Shown here piece by piece: positions 52,753-61,562 of a stretch of 64,000 nucleotides of DNA. This stretch comes from Cellulomonas phragmiteti. Lineage in GTDB: Bacteria; Actinomycetota; Actinomycetes; Actinomycetales; Cellulomonadaceae. A program made the translations under genes and the position numbers. The notes under the pieces are model-generated. The model did no database searches and was not told the origin of the DNA. It worked only from the letters and a program-made list of their open reading frames with translations. Position 1 is the stretch's first letter, and every line of letters begins with the position of its first letter. The stretch lies in contig NZ_BONP01000004.1 of NCBI RefSeq assembly GCF_016862775.1, positions 124,001-188,000 on the forward strand, written 5' to 3'.

Positions 52753-53226
52753 TCAGCGTCGGGCGAAGTAGGTGCGCAGCCGCCGCTGCCGGTGCGCGAA
52801 GAACGCGTCCACGACCCGCGCCATCAGCGCGGCCGAGCCCGGGACCGGGAGCCGCGGCTCGAGGGTCACCCGGTCGCGCACCTGCGTACCGCGCGTGGTC
52901 GGTGTGAGCGTCCGCTCGTGCTCCCACAGTCGCATGCTCAGCATCGTCGACCGCTCGAGGAACCGTCGTCCCGGGTCCAGCTCGACGACGGTCAGGTGGT
53001 CGGCGTCGAACGGGACGAGGCCGAACAGGCGGAGCCACGCCCGGCCGAGCGGGCGGCCCAGCTCGACGTCCCGCAGCGTCGTGCCCCTGAGCGCGCGGGG
53101 CATCGTCATCGTCAGCCACGGTCGCATCTCGTGGTTGATGCCGGCCGGGTCCGTGACCCGGTCCCAGACGTCCGGTGCGGGCGCGGCGACTTCGACGTCG
53201 TGCTGGACGACCCTGCGCCTGCCCAC
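52753..53226 (-). CDS. SRPBCC (polyketide-cyclase/START-like) protein
   Basis: 157 residues from GTG 53226, chosen because upstream in-frame sequence is low-complexity. VVQHDVEVAAPAPDVWDRVT, then LTVVELDPGRRFLERSTML and HERTLTPTTRGTQVRDRVTL fit the SRPBCC hydrophobic-pocket fold. It would bind a small lipid-like ligand. The kinase gene lies 128 bases further on, so co-transcription is possible. Confidence 0.75.
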   Translation of the reverse strand: MGRRRVVQHDVEVAAPAPDVWDRVTDPAGINHEMRPWLTMTMPRALRGTTLRDVELGRPLGRAWLRLFGLVPFDADHLTVVELDPGRRFLERSTMLSMRLWEHERTLTPTTRGTQVRDRVTLEPRLPVPGSAALMARVVDAFFAHRQRRLRTYFARR

Positions 53227-53346
53227 GGTCCCGATCCCCCCACGACCGCTCGCCCTCTGCCGGTGCGAGCCCAGGCCTCCATGTCTACCGGACTGTCGCG
53301 GGCGTGCGGCCGAGCCGCCGACCCTCGCGGCGGTAGGCGAACGATA

Positions 53347-53375
53347 TTGCGGTGACTGCCAAGAGTATTTACAGT
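53347..53375 (+). promoter_or_regulatory. Probable promoter of the ABC exporter operon
   Basis: TTGCGG and TACAGT are separated by 17 bases and end seven bases before the ATP-binding-protein start. The TetR gene of the operon is a candidate repressor. Confidence 0.5.
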
Positions 53376-53381
53376 GTGTGC

Positions 53382-54101
53382 ATGAAAACCTCTCCCGCCG
53401 CGCAGGGTCCGCCACTCCTGCGCGCCCGCTCCCTGTCCCGCTGGTACGGCTCCGGTGCCGACCGCTTCCACGCGCTGACGGACGTCTCCCTGGACATCCA
53501 CCGCGGTGAGTCGGTCGCCGTCGTCGGCAAGAGCGGCTCGGGGAAGTCCACGCTCATGCACCTGCTCGCCCTGCTGGACGCCCCGGACCAGGGCAGCCTG
53601 CTCCTCGAGGGCGCCGACGTCGCGACGCTGGACCGGCGGCGCCTCGACGCCGCCCGCAACCAGCGCTTCGGCTTCGTCTTCCAGCAGTTCTTCCTCAACC
53701 CGGCCCAGTCGGTGCTCGAGAACGTGGTCCTGCCGCTGACCATCGCCGGAGTCGCGCGCCCCGAGCGTCACCGCCGGGGCATGGCGGTCCTCGAGCAGCT
53801 GGGCATGGCCGACAAGGCCCGCAACCGCGCGACCGCGCTGTCCGGAGGGCAGAAGCAGCGGGTGGTCATCGCGCGCGCACTGGTCGGCGAGCCCGACCTG
53901 ATCTTCGCCGACGAGCCCACCGGCAACCTGGACAGCGCCACCGGCACCGTGGTGGAGGACGAGCTGTTCGCCCTCCACCGTGAGCGCGGGATCACCCTGG
54001 TCGTGGTCACCCACGACGAGGATCTCGCCGCCCGCTGCCGCCGGCAGGTCCACGTCCACGACGGCCGCATCGTCTCCGACCGGCTGGGGGACGCAGCGTG
54101 A
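53382..54101 (+). CDS. ABC transporter ATP-binding protein (MacB/LolD type)
   Basis: 239 residues, ATG 53382. Walker A VVGKSGSGKSTLMHLLALLD, Q-loop VFQQFFLNPAQSVLENV, signature ALSGGQKQRVVIARAL, Walker B LIFADEPTGNLDSATG and H-loop VVTHDEDLA are all intact. It powers the FtsX-type permease encoded next, whose start overlaps its stop (GTGA). Export of a lipid, peptide or drug is likely. Confidence 0.93.
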   Translation: MKTSPAAQGPPLLRARSLSRWYGSGADRFHALTDVSLDIHRGESVAVVGKSGSGKSTLMHLLALLDAPDQGSLLLEGADVATLDRRRLDAARNQRFGFVFQQFFLNPAQSVLENVVLPLTIAGVARPERHRRGMAVLEQLGMADKARNRATALSGGQKQRVVIARALVGEPDLIFADEPTGNLDSATGTVVEDELFALHRERGITLVVVTHDEDLAARCRRQVHVHDGRIVSDRLGDAA

Positions 54102-55381
54102 GGACCTCCGACCTGCTGCGCGCCGCCGCAGCGAACACCGTCCGCAGCAAGCTGCGCACCACCCTGACCGCCCTCGCGCTGGTCGTCGGCGCGTTCACGC
54201 TCACCCTGACGACGGCGCTGGGCGCCGGGGTCACCGACTACGTCACCCGCCAGGTCGACTCCCTGGGTGCGCAGGACGTGCTGGTCATCACGGCTGCGCC
54301 GCCGACCGCCGCCGCCGGTGGCGACCCCGTGGCCTACGACCCCGAGACCTCGACCCCCGCGGCGGCGTCCGCGAACCCGCTCGGCGGCGGATCCGCGGCG
54401 CTGACCGACGCGCGGCTGGAGCAGCTCGAGGGCATCGACGGCCTCGCCGTCGTCGAGCCGGTCACGACCGCCGCGCTCGACTACGTCGGTGTCGGCGCGG
54501 CCCGCTACCTCGTCTCGATCGACCCGACCTCGTCGATCGGCCGAGCCGACCTGCTCGCCGGCGCCCAGCTGGAGCGGGACGCCGCCGAGCTGCAGCTCGT
54601 CCTGCCCGTCGGCTACGTCCAGGCGCTCGGGCTCGGTGACCCCGCAGCCGCGGTGGGCACCGTCGTCGACCTCGGACTCACCGACGTCCTCGGGCAGCCC
54701 CGCGAGGTGCGGGCGAGGCTGGTCGGCCTCACCAACCCCAGCCTCCTCGGTGGGGGAGCGGGCGCGAACGCCGCCCTGGCCGACGAGCTCGCCACGGTCC
54801 AGGCCGCGGGTGTCGACGCCCCCGCCCGCTACGCGGCGGCCACCGCCCGCTTCGACCCCGACGACGCGGGTGCGCTGGCCGCCGTCAAGGAGGAGGTGGC
54901 CGGCCTCGGGATGACCGCCCAGACGGTCGAGGACCAGCTCGGCCTGCTGACGACCGTGATCAGCGGGATCACCGGCGTCCTCAGTGCCTTCGCGGTCGTC
55001 GCGCTGGTCGCCGCGGCGTTCGGCATCGTCAACACGCTGCTCATGAGCGTGCAGGAGCGCACCCGGGAGATCGGGCTGATGAAGGCCCTGGGGATGAGCA
55101 ACGGGCGCGTCTTCGGCCTGTTCAGCCTCGAGGCCGGGTTCATCGGCCTGCTCGGCGGCGTCGTCGGGGTCCTGGCCGCAGTCGCCGTCGGGACCGCGCT
55201 GAGCGCCGCGCTGAGCGCGGGGCCGCTCGCCGACCTGGGCGGCCTGGACGTCCTGCTCTTCCGGCCCGGCACCGCGGTGGCGATCGTCGTCCTCATCATG
55301 GGCGTCGCGCTCCTGGCCGGTACCCTGCCAGCCCGACGTGCCGCACGGCAGACGCCGATCTCCGCGCTGCGCTACGAGTGA
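54098..55381 (+). CDS. MacB/FtsX-type ABC permease
   Basis: 427 residues, GTG start. An N-terminal membrane helix (about 21-42) is followed by a large extracellular MacB-like domain (about 45-275) and three C-terminal helices, with the FtsX motif RTREIGLMKALGMSNGRVFG at about 325-345. Such mechanotransmission permeases do not necessarily move substrates across the bilayer themselves. The TetR gene follows. Confidence 0.9.
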   Translation: MRTSDLLRAAAANTVRSKLRTTLTALALVVGAFTLTLTTALGAGVTDYVTRQVDSLGAQDVLVITAAPPTAAAGGDPVAYDPETSTPAAASANPLGGGSAALTDARLEQLEGIDGLAVVEPVTTAALDYVGVGAARYLVSIDPTSSIGRADLLAGAQLERDAAELQLVLPVGYVQALGLGDPAAAVGTVVDLGLTDVLGQPREVRARLVGLTNPSLLGGGAGANAALADELATVQAAGVDAPARYAAATARFDPDDAGALAAVKEEVAGLGMTAQTVEDQLGLLTTVISGITGVLSAFAVVALVAAAFGIVNTLLMSVQERTREIGLMKALGMSNGRVFGLFSLEAGFIGLLGGVVGVLAAVAVGTALSAALSAGPLADLGGLDVLLFRPGTAVAIVVLIMGVALLAGTLPARRAARQTPISALRYE

Positions 55382-55404
55382 CGTCCGGCGAAGGAGGGCA
55401 CCTG

Positions 55405-56019
55405 GTGTCGCAGCCCGTGACCCGCAACGCCCGCGGCCGGGCGACGGCCCTGCGTATCGAGCAGGCCGCCGTCCGGCTCGCCACCGAACGCGGGCTCGAC
55501 GGCCTGACCGTCGACGACATCTGCCTCGAGGTCGGCGTCAGCCAGCGGACCTTCTTCCACCACTTCCCCACCAAGGAGGACGCCCTCCTCGGCCTGGAGC
55601 TGCCGCGGATCGACCAGCAGCGCGCCCGCGAGTACCTCACCGACACCACGGTCCCGGTGCTCGCGGGTGCCCTGCGCCTCATCGAGCTGCCCCCCGCGCA
55701 CCTGGACACCCCCGACCTGCTCGCCCAGCAGCTGCGCCTGCTCGCGTCGTCCCCCGCCCTGCAGGCCCGGCAGGGGCAGCGGTTCGCGCCGCTCATGGCC
55801 GAGATCAACGAGCTCGTCGCACTCCGCCTGCGATCGGCTGCGCCCGACGAGGACCCTGCGCGTGTCGCCCTGCAGGCCGCCGCCGTGACGGCCGTCGGCG
55901 CCGCACTGGTGAACCACACGGCGGCTGCCGCTCTGGCCGGCGCCGCGGACGACGCTCCACCGTTCGACCTGGAGCGGACGCTGGACCTGGTCCGCCCGGT
56001 GTGGGGGCATCTCCTCTAG
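55405..56019 (+). CDS. TetR-family repressor of the ABC operon
   Basis: 204 residues from GTG 55405 with AAGGAGG seven bases before it; a GTG at 55378 is less well placed. The HTH is LTVDDICLEVGVSQRTFFHH-F (about 35-56). The ligand domain is helical and unspecific. It is the third gene of a coupled exporter operon and probably represses it until a substrate binds. Confidence 0.88.
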   Translation: MSQPVTRNARGRATALRIEQAAVRLATERGLDGLTVDDICLEVGVSQRTFFHHFPTKEDALLGLELPRIDQQRAREYLTDTTVPVLAGALRLIELPPAHLDTPDLLAQQLRLLASSPALQARQGQRFAPLMAEINELVALRLRSAAPDEDPARVALQAAAVTAVGAALVNHTAAAALAGAADDAPPFDLERTLDLVRPVWGHLL

Positions 56020-56069
56020 GGCCCACGACGGTGCTGGTCAGCGCTGCCGTCGTGGCCTAGCATCGCCGT

Positions 56070-56462
56070 GTGGCGATGACAGAGAGCAACGACGATGTAC
56101 GGACGATCGACGAGTCGCACGCGCTCGAGGCCGCCGCGTGCCTGTTCCACGGATTCAGCGACCCCTCGCGGCTGACGATCCTGCGGCACCTGGCCCTCGG
56201 TGAGCACCGCGTGGTCGACCTCACGGAGCACCTGGGACTCGCGCAGTCGACGGTGTCGAAGCACCTGGCGTGCCTGCGCGACTGCGGCCTGGTGAGCTCG
56301 CGCGCGCAGGGACGTGCGTCGGTGTTCAGCCTGAACCACCCGGAGGCGCTGACGGACCTGCTCGCCGCCGCCGAGCGGCTCCTCGCCCTGACGGGCGACG
56401 CGGTCACGCTGTGCCCGACCTTCGGCACCGCCGCGGCCGGCAGCGGTCAGGCGTCCGCATGA
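56070..56462 (+). CDS. ArsR/SmtB metal-responsive repressor (CmtR-like)
   Basis: 130 residues, GTG start. The wHTH lies at about 30-95 (VVDLTEHLGLAQSTVSKHLA). Cysteines in EAAACLFHGF, HLACLRDCGL and the C-terminal TLCPTFG could form a thiolate metal site, as in CmtR-type cadmium/lead/zinc sensors. It heads an operon with two cation-efflux genes, the first of which overlaps its stop (ATGA). Confidence 0.88.
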   Translation: MAMTESNDDVRTIDESHALEAAACLFHGFSDPSRLTILRHLALGEHRVVDLTEHLGLAQSTVSKHLACLRDCGLVSSRAQGRASVFSLNHPEALTDLLAAAERLLALTGDAVTLCPTFGTAAAGSGQASA

Positions 56463-57148
56463 GCGCGACCGACGCGCTCGACGAGGTCGAGGTCGTCCGT
56501 CTGACCCGCCGAGGGCTGCGGCTGGCGCAGCTCACCGTCGCGTACAACGTCGTCGAGGGCGCCGTCGCCATCACCGCCGGACTGCTGGCAGGTCTGGTCT
56601 CGGTGGTCGGCTTCGGGGTCGACTCCGGGATCGAGTCGATCGCCGGCGTCCTGGTCGCGCTGCGCCTCTCGGCACGGCTGCGCCGCGGCGAGGCGGACGA
56701 GCGCAAGGAGCGCCTGGTGCTCAAGGCGGTCGCGGTCACGTTCTTCGTCCTCGCTGCCTACGTGACGGTCGAGGGGACCCGCAGCCTGGTCCGCGGTGAG
56801 TCCCCGGACAGCTCACCCCTGGCGATCGGGCTGCTGACCGCCTCGATCGTCGTCATGCCCGTCCTGGCGGTCATGAAGCGGAACGTCGGCCTGCGGCTGC
56901 AGGACAACCTCATCCTCGCCGAGGCCGCCGAGACGCGGATCTGCGTGCTGCTGAGCATCTCGACCCTGGCCGGCGTCGTCCTCCACGCACTGACCGGCGC
57001 CGCGTGGCTGGACCCGGTCGCGGCGTTCGTCATCGCGGCGTTCGCGGTGCACGAGGGCAGGGAGGCCTGGGAGGGCGAGCTCGTCGAGAACGACGACGAC
57101 CACGACGAGGACGACGACGACCGGCACGGCCGGCGAGAGGGGGCGTGA
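56459..57148 (+). CDS. CDF-like cation efflux protein lacking the cytosolic domain
   Basis: 229 residues, ATG overlapping the ArsR stop. The N-terminal half resembles the membrane part of cation diffusion facilitators (VVEGAVAITAGLLAG, FGVDSGIESIAGVLVALRL), with about six helices. It ends without the usual C-terminal metallochaperone-like domain and instead has an Asp/His-rich tail (ENDDDHDEDDDDRHGRREG), apparently a metal-binding tether. It may work with the full CDF encoded next. Confidence 0.75.
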   Translation: MSATDALDEVEVVRLTRRGLRLAQLTVAYNVVEGAVAITAGLLAGLVSVVGFGVDSGIESIAGVLVALRLSARLRRGEADERKERLVLKAVAVTFFVLAAYVTVEGTRSLVRGESPDSSPLAIGLLTASIVVMPVLAVMKRNVGLRLQDNLILAEAAETRICVLLSISTLAGVVLHALTGAAWLDPVAAFVIAAFAVHEGREAWEGELVENDDDHDEDDDDRHGRREGA

Positions 57149-58065
57149 TGGGCGCCGGGCACACCCACGCGCACGGCACGTCGACCGGTCGCCACCGCAA
57201 GCGCCTGGTGCTGGTGCTGGTCATCACCCTCGGCGTCGTCGGTGCCCAGGTCGCCGGCGGCCTGGCCTCCGGCTCCCTGGCCCTGCTGGCCGACGCCGGG
57301 CACATGCTCACCGACGCGACGGGAGTGGCGATCGCCCTCGTCGCCAGCACCCTGGCCGCACGTCCGGCGACGAGCGCCCGCACCTACGGGCTGCAGCGCG
57401 CCGAGATCCTGGCCGCGCTCGCCAACGCGCTGCTCCTCGGGGGGCTCGCGATCTGGGTCGTCGTCGAGGCGGTGCGGCGCTGGGACGACCCGCCGGAGGT
57501 CGCGACGGGCCTCATGCTGACCGTCGCGGTCGTCGGGGCACTCGCCAACCTGGCGAGCCTGCTGATCCTGCGTGGTGCGCGGCGCGAGAGCCTCAACGTG
57601 CGCGGCGCCTACCTCGAGGTCCTCGGCGACCTGGTCGGGTCCCTCGCCGTGATCGTCGCCGGCGTCGTCATCGCCACCACCGGGTACGTGCGCGCCGACG
57701 TCATCGCGTCCCTCGCGATCGGGGTGTTCATCCTCCCGCGGGCCTGGTCCCTCCTGCGTGACGTCGTCGACGTCCTGCTCGAGGCCACACCGGAGGGCCT
57801 GGACCTCGAGCAGGTGCGCGGTCACGTGCGCGAGGTCCCCGGCGTCGTCGACGTCCACGACCTGCACGCGTGGACCATCACCAGCGGCGTGACCGCGCTG
57901 TCCGCGCACGTCGTCGTCGACGACGACTGCATCGAGAGCGGGCGCCCCGGCGTGGTGCTGGACGCGCTCGGCGAGTGCCTCGGGGAGCACTTCGCGACGG
58001 AGCACTGCACGTTCCAGCTCGAGCCGGTCGGTCACCGCGCGCACGAGCGCGCCGGCCACGACTGA
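57148..58065 (+). CDS. Cation diffusion facilitator (CzcD/ZitB type)
   Basis: 305 residues; the start shares one base with the previous stop (TGATG). A His-rich N-terminus (MGAGHTHAHG) leads to six helices with ADAGHMLTDATGV, the first metal-site HxxxD. The second site reads YLEVLGDLVGS, with Glu in place of the usual His. The C-terminal cytosolic domain (VVDVHDLHAWTITSG, about 230-245) is intact. It exports Zn2+, Cd2+ or Co2+ in exchange for H+. Confidence 0.9.
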   Translation: MGAGHTHAHGTSTGRHRKRLVLVLVITLGVVGAQVAGGLASGSLALLADAGHMLTDATGVAIALVASTLAARPATSARTYGLQRAEILAALANALLLGGLAIWVVVEAVRRWDDPPEVATGLMLTVAVVGALANLASLLILRGARRESLNVRGAYLEVLGDLVGSLAVIVAGVVIATTGYVRADVIASLAIGVFILPRAWSLLRDVVDVLLEATPEGLDLEQVRGHVREVPGVVDVHDLHAWTITSGVTALSAHVVVDDDCIESGRPGVVLDALGECLGEHFATEHCTFQLEPVGHRAHERAGHD

Positions 58066-58073
58066 CGGCCCGG

Positions 58074-58862
58074 TCAGTGCAGCGGACGGACGCCCGCCTG
58101 CAGCGTCACGGCACCCCGTGCGGTGACCTGCCGGTAGACACCCGTCGTCCGCAGCCCCCGGTCGTGCAGCGCCGCGTCGAGCGCGACCCAGGCGTCGCCC
58201 ACGTCCGCGGGACGCTCCTCGAACGCCACGGACACGCCCTCCGGGACCGGCGGGACCTCGACGACCTCCAGCCCGCGTGCAGGGGTCGCCGCCGTGGTCC
58301 CGGCCGTGACGACGATGGACTCGTCGGAGGTGCCGTCGTAGAGGAGGACGACGTCGGCGTCCGCGTCCTGCGGGCCCCAGCCGGCCCGCAGCGCGGTCAG
58401 GAGCCGGCTCGCGGCCCGGGGGATCTCGGTCTCGTCGCGCACGTGGGCCTGGAGGGCCCGCAGCCGCAGCGCGGGGAGGGGGACGAGCATCAGACCGTTC
58501 ATGATCGTGCCACTTCCTCGCTCGAGGGCTGCGAGGCGCGTCCGCACCTCGGTCAGACGTGCCGAGTCCTGCGCGATCGCCCGGGCGAGCTCCTGCTCCC
58601 GTTCCCGCAGCAGCGTCCTCAGGCGTGACTCGGTGAGCCCGGGCTCGAGCAGGTCGGCGATCTTCTCGAGCCCGAAGCCGAGCGCCCGCAACGACGCCAC
58701 CGTCCTCACCCGCCCGACCTGGCTGTCCGCGTAGCGCCGGTACCCGGTGGCGGCGTCGACGGCCGCGGGCTCGAGGAGCCCGACCTGCTCCCAGTGCCGC
58801 AGCATCCGACGGGACACGCCCGTGCTGTGCGCGAGCTCTCCGATGCTCACCATGTCGTCCAT
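58074..58862 (-). CDS. MerR-family regulator with effector-binding domain
   Basis: 262 residues. The winged HTH SIGELAHSTGVSRRMLRHWE, then GLLEPAAV and YADSQVGRVRTVASLRALGF lead into a dimer helix (about 80-115). The C-terminal part (about 125-262) resembles GyrI-like drug-binding domains (VSVAFEERPADVGDAWVALD). Convergent with the CDF gene. It probably controls its own promoter or efflux genes. Confidence 0.87.
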   Translation of the reverse strand: MDDMVSIGELAHSTGVSRRMLRHWEQVGLLEPAAVDAATGYRRYADSQVGRVRTVASLRALGFGLEKIADLLEPGLTESRLRTLLREREQELARAIAQDSARLTEVRTRLAALERGSGTIMNGLMLVPLPALRLRALQAHVRDETEIPRAASRLLTALRAGWGPQDADADVVLLYDGTSDESIVVTAGTTAATPARGLEVVEVPPVPEGVSVAFEERPADVGDAWVALDAALHDRGLRTTGVYRQVTARGAVTLQAGVRPLH

Positions 58863-58871
58863 CCGACCCCC

Positions 58872-58892
58872 TCACACGGTGTCAACGTCAAC
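58872..58892 (-). promoter_or_regulatory. MerR-type promoter element
   Basis: On the minus strand TTGACGTTGACACCGTGTGA lies immediately upstream of the regulator, resembling promoters remodelled by MerR proteins, with a -35-like TTGAC repeated. Confidence 0.45.
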
Positions 58893-58998
58893 ACGGCCCG
58901 TGCGCTGCCCACGTCGTCCACCTACGACCGGCGCGGTACCGCGCAGGTGCCGCGGGGAGGCGATGTGGACGGCCGAGACCCTCCACGAGGATCGGTCC

Positions 58999-59262
58999 AT
59001 GACCGTGCAGCTGTCCGTTCCCCGCACGCAGCGCCCCGACGACGGGCTCCACCGTCTCACCGAGCGCGAGCGCGAGGTGCTCGCACTCATGGCGGCGGGG
59101 CGGTCCAACGGCGCCATCGCACGCCTGGTCCACCTGTCGTACGGCGCCGTGGAGAAGAACGTCGCCTCGATCTTCGCGAAGCTGGGGCTGGCCCCCGACG
59201 CGTCGGACCACCGGCGCGTGCTGGCCGTCGTGCGCTACCTGGGGCGCGGCGCCGAGGCGTGA
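58999..59262 (+). CDS. Stand-alone LuxR-type HTH protein
   Basis: 87 residues from ATG 58999 with GAGGAT upstream. Almost the whole protein is a GerE/LuxR DNA-binding domain ([50 protein letters not shown]). No receiver or ligand domain is present. It could be a constitutive or co-regulated activator, or a relic of a response regulator whose first half is lost. It is divergent from the MerR gene. Confidence 0.7.
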   Translation: MTVQLSVPRTQRPDDGLHRLTEREREVLALMAAGRSNGAIARLVHLSYGAVEKNVASIFAKLGLAPDASDHRRVLAVVRYLGRGAEA

Positions 59263-59269
59263 GACGTGC

Positions 59270-60346
59270 TCAGCGGCGGGCGTCCGCCACCCGTCGCAGC
59301 ACGCCGGCCAGGACCTCGGCGGACGCGTCCCAGCCGTAGCGGTCGGCCTGCGCGCGTGCCGCCGTCGAGCGCCGCTGCCACGGCGCGTCGTCCGCCAGGC
59401 CGCGCAGCGCCGCGGCGAAGCCCTCGGCATCACCCGCCGCCACGTACACCCCGGCATCGCCACCGACCTCCCGGAACACGGGGATGTCGCTGACCACGAC
59501 GGGCGTGCCGAGGGCCATCGCCTCGAGGAGCGGGATGCCGAAGCCCTCGTCGCGCGACGCGGAGACCAGGGCCGTGGCCTCCCGCAGGACCCGCCGGTAC
59601 TCCTCGTCCGTCGCACCGTCGTGGACGACGAGCCGCTCGGCTCCGGCCAGGGCCGTGAGGCGCTCGCGGTCCGCCGGCGGGATCCGGCTCATGAGGTGGA
59701 GCACGTGGCCGGGCAGCAGCGCCACCGCCCGCGCCAGGGTCTCCACGTCCTTGTACGGCATGAACGACCCCATGTAGACGAGGACGCCGGGCCTGCGCTC
59801 GCGGGGTGACGACGCCGCCGTGGGTGGGACCGGGTCGGCAGCGTTCGGCACGACGGTCACCGGGCGTCGGGTGAGCCGGTGCCGCGCCATGAGCGCCTGC
59901 GTCGTGCGCGAGACGGTGACGACGTGGTCCGCGCGGTCCAGCAGGACCCGCTGGGGCCACCACGCGAGGTGGAAGACCCGCCACAGCGCCCTGATGGTGA
60001 CGGGGAGGTCCCGGGGCGGGGTCCGGTGCCGGTAGTAGATGAGGTCGTGCAGCGTCAGCACGAGGCCGTAGTCCCGGCCCCAGGTCCCCATCGTCTGCAT
60101 CGGGCTGAACACGACGTCGGGCCGCAGGCGACGCACCTGCCGCGCCACGAAGGGCTCGCGCCAGCTGGTCGGGGCGCTGACGAGGTGCCACGGCAGGTCG
60201 GGCAGGTGGGCGACCTGACGCTCGTCGCTGACGAGCAGCTCCACGGGCAGCAGCCGTGCGAGACCGGTGACGAGTCCGACGGTGTAGCGGCTGATGCCGT
60301 CGTGCCGTCCCACCCGCACGTAGCGGCAGTCCACGATCACCCTCAC
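59270..60346 (-). CDS. GT4-family glycosyltransferase
   Basis: 358 residues, GTG start. VDCRYVRVGRHDGISRYTVG, LTLHDLIYY, HVVTVSRTTQAL, VLVYMGSFMPYKDVETLARA and SASRDEGFGIPLLEAMALGTP (donor-binding Glu) are GT-B retaining-enzyme motifs. It would transfer sugar to a cell-envelope glycan or lipid. Its start overlaps the stop of the upstream hydrolase gene (GTGA). Confidence 0.9.
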   Translation of the reverse strand: MRVIVDCRYVRVGRHDGISRYTVGLVTGLARLLPVELLVSDERQVAHLPDLPWHLVSAPTSWREPFVARQVRRLRPDVVFSPMQTMGTWGRDYGLVLTLHDLIYYRHRTPPRDLPVTIRALWRVFHLAWWPQRVLLDRADHVVTVSRTTQALMARHRLTRRPVTVVPNAADPVPPTAASSPRERRPGVLVYMGSFMPYKDVETLARAVALLPGHVLHLMSRIPPADRERLTALAGAERLVVHDGATDEEYRRVLREATALVSASRDEGFGIPLLEAMALGTPVVVSDIPVFREVGGDAGVYVAAGDAEGFAAALRGLADDAPWQRRSTAARAQADRYGWDASAEVLAGVLRRVADARR

Positions 60347-61248
60347 GGCTGCACCCCCGCGACGAAGGAGGCGAGCGCGCGCGCCACCGCGTCGGGTGCC
60401 TCGTAGTGGGTCAGGTGACCGACGCCGGGCAGCACGACGAGTCGGGCGTCGGGGAACAGGCGCACCAGGGCCCGCTGGTCCGCCGGGGGCGCCAGGCGGT
60501 CACGGTCGCCCGCGACGAGCAGGGTCGGCGCCGTCACCCGGGACGCGAACGCGGCGACGCCGCCGGTCACCGACGCGTCGAACGCACCCAGGAGCGTGCG
60601 ACGGTCGGCGAAGGTGGAGAAGTGGCGGTCGTGCTCGTCGTGGATCCACCGACGCAGCGCGCGGTCCGAGGTGGTGACCATGAGGGCGCTCGTCGCACGG
60701 GTCAGGGCCGGGTGGCGCAGCAGCCAGGTGCCCGCGCGCTCCGGCAGCCGGCCGGCGGCGTGGTGCAGCAGGACCGTCCCGCGCACCGCCACCCGGTCGC
60801 GTCCCGCCAGGGCGGACCTCGCGACGGGGTTCACCAGGACCAGGCCGCGCGCGGCGGGCCGGCCGTGGCCGGACAGTGCGGCTGCGGCCACGATCGACCC
60901 GAACGAGTGGCCGGCGAGCACCGCACGGCCTTCGGGCGCGACCGCGGTGAGCAGGTCCCGCGCCCAGGCCGCGTACGCCGCGACGTCGTGCGCACCGGTG
61001 GCGAAGGGCCCGGAGCCACCGAAGCCGGGGAGGTCGGGGACGACGACCCGCAGGCCCGTGAGGTGCGCGACGATCGGCTCGAGACCGTGGTGGTCCCCGC
61101 GGTAGCCGTGCAGGAGCACGACGCACGGTGCGTCCGCGTGGCCGTACACCCGCAGGCGGGTGCGCGCGCCACGGAGCACCACCTCGTCCTGCCGGACCTG
61201 GAGGCCGGCGACGAGGGACGCGAACGGGGACGGGGATCGGCGGGGCAT
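60343..61248 (-). CDS. Alpha/beta-hydrolase
   Basis: 301 residues from ATG 61248 (GTG 61266 also possible). VVLLHGYRGDHHG (oxyanion region), VVPDLPGFGGSG, the nucleophile elbow AGHSFGSIVAAAAL (Ser), LLVAGDRDRLAPP (Asp) and PGVGHLTHYEAPD (His) complete the triad. It is an esterase or lipase of unknown substrate, co-transcribed with the glycosyltransferase. Confidence 0.88.
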   Translation of the reverse strand: MPRRSPSPFASLVAGLQVRQDEVVLRGARTRLRVYGHADAPCVVLLHGYRGDHHGLEPIVAHLTGLRVVVPDLPGFGGSGPFATGAHDVAAYAAWARDLLTAVAPEGRAVLAGHSFGSIVAAAALSGHGRPAARGLVLVNPVARSALAGRDRVAVRGTVLLHHAAGRLPERAGTWLLRHPALTRATSALMVTTSDRALRRWIHDEHDRHFSTFADRRTLLGAFDASVTGGVAAFASRVTAPTLLVAGDRDRLAPPADQRALVRLFPDARLVVLPGVGHLTHYEAPDAVARALASFVAGVQP

Positions 61249-61562
61249 CACCCGGAGCGTAGGCACCGACGACGCCCCGACGAGGGCCGTTCACGGCTCC
61301 TCGCACCATCCGGCCCCGGACTGGGGGGACAGCCCCCGTCCCGTCGTCCGGACGGCGCGCGTCGGCCCCCTCGGTCCGCACCCCTACCGCCGTCGTGGTA
61401 GCCCGCGGTCGCAGCGTCAGGGCGATGCCGGCGACGGCGGCTGCTCAGGATGCTGAGCAGATGACCACCACGACAGCCCGCAGGGCGGCCGCACCCTGCC
61501 GCGAGGAGCTCGGCACCCGCACTGCTCCCGGGCTCCCCGCCGCCGCTCGTCGGGAGGGTTGA
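61249..61562. other. 314-bp gene-free region with an inverted repeat
   Basis: CTGCTCAG-GATG-CTGAGCAG at 61441-61460 is an 8-bp perfect hairpin. It is immediately followed by a possible 33-codon frame (ATG 61461, MTTTTARRAAAPCREELGTR...) whose stop touches the next GTG start (61563). It may be a leader peptide with attenuator; evidence is thin. Confidence 0.3.
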
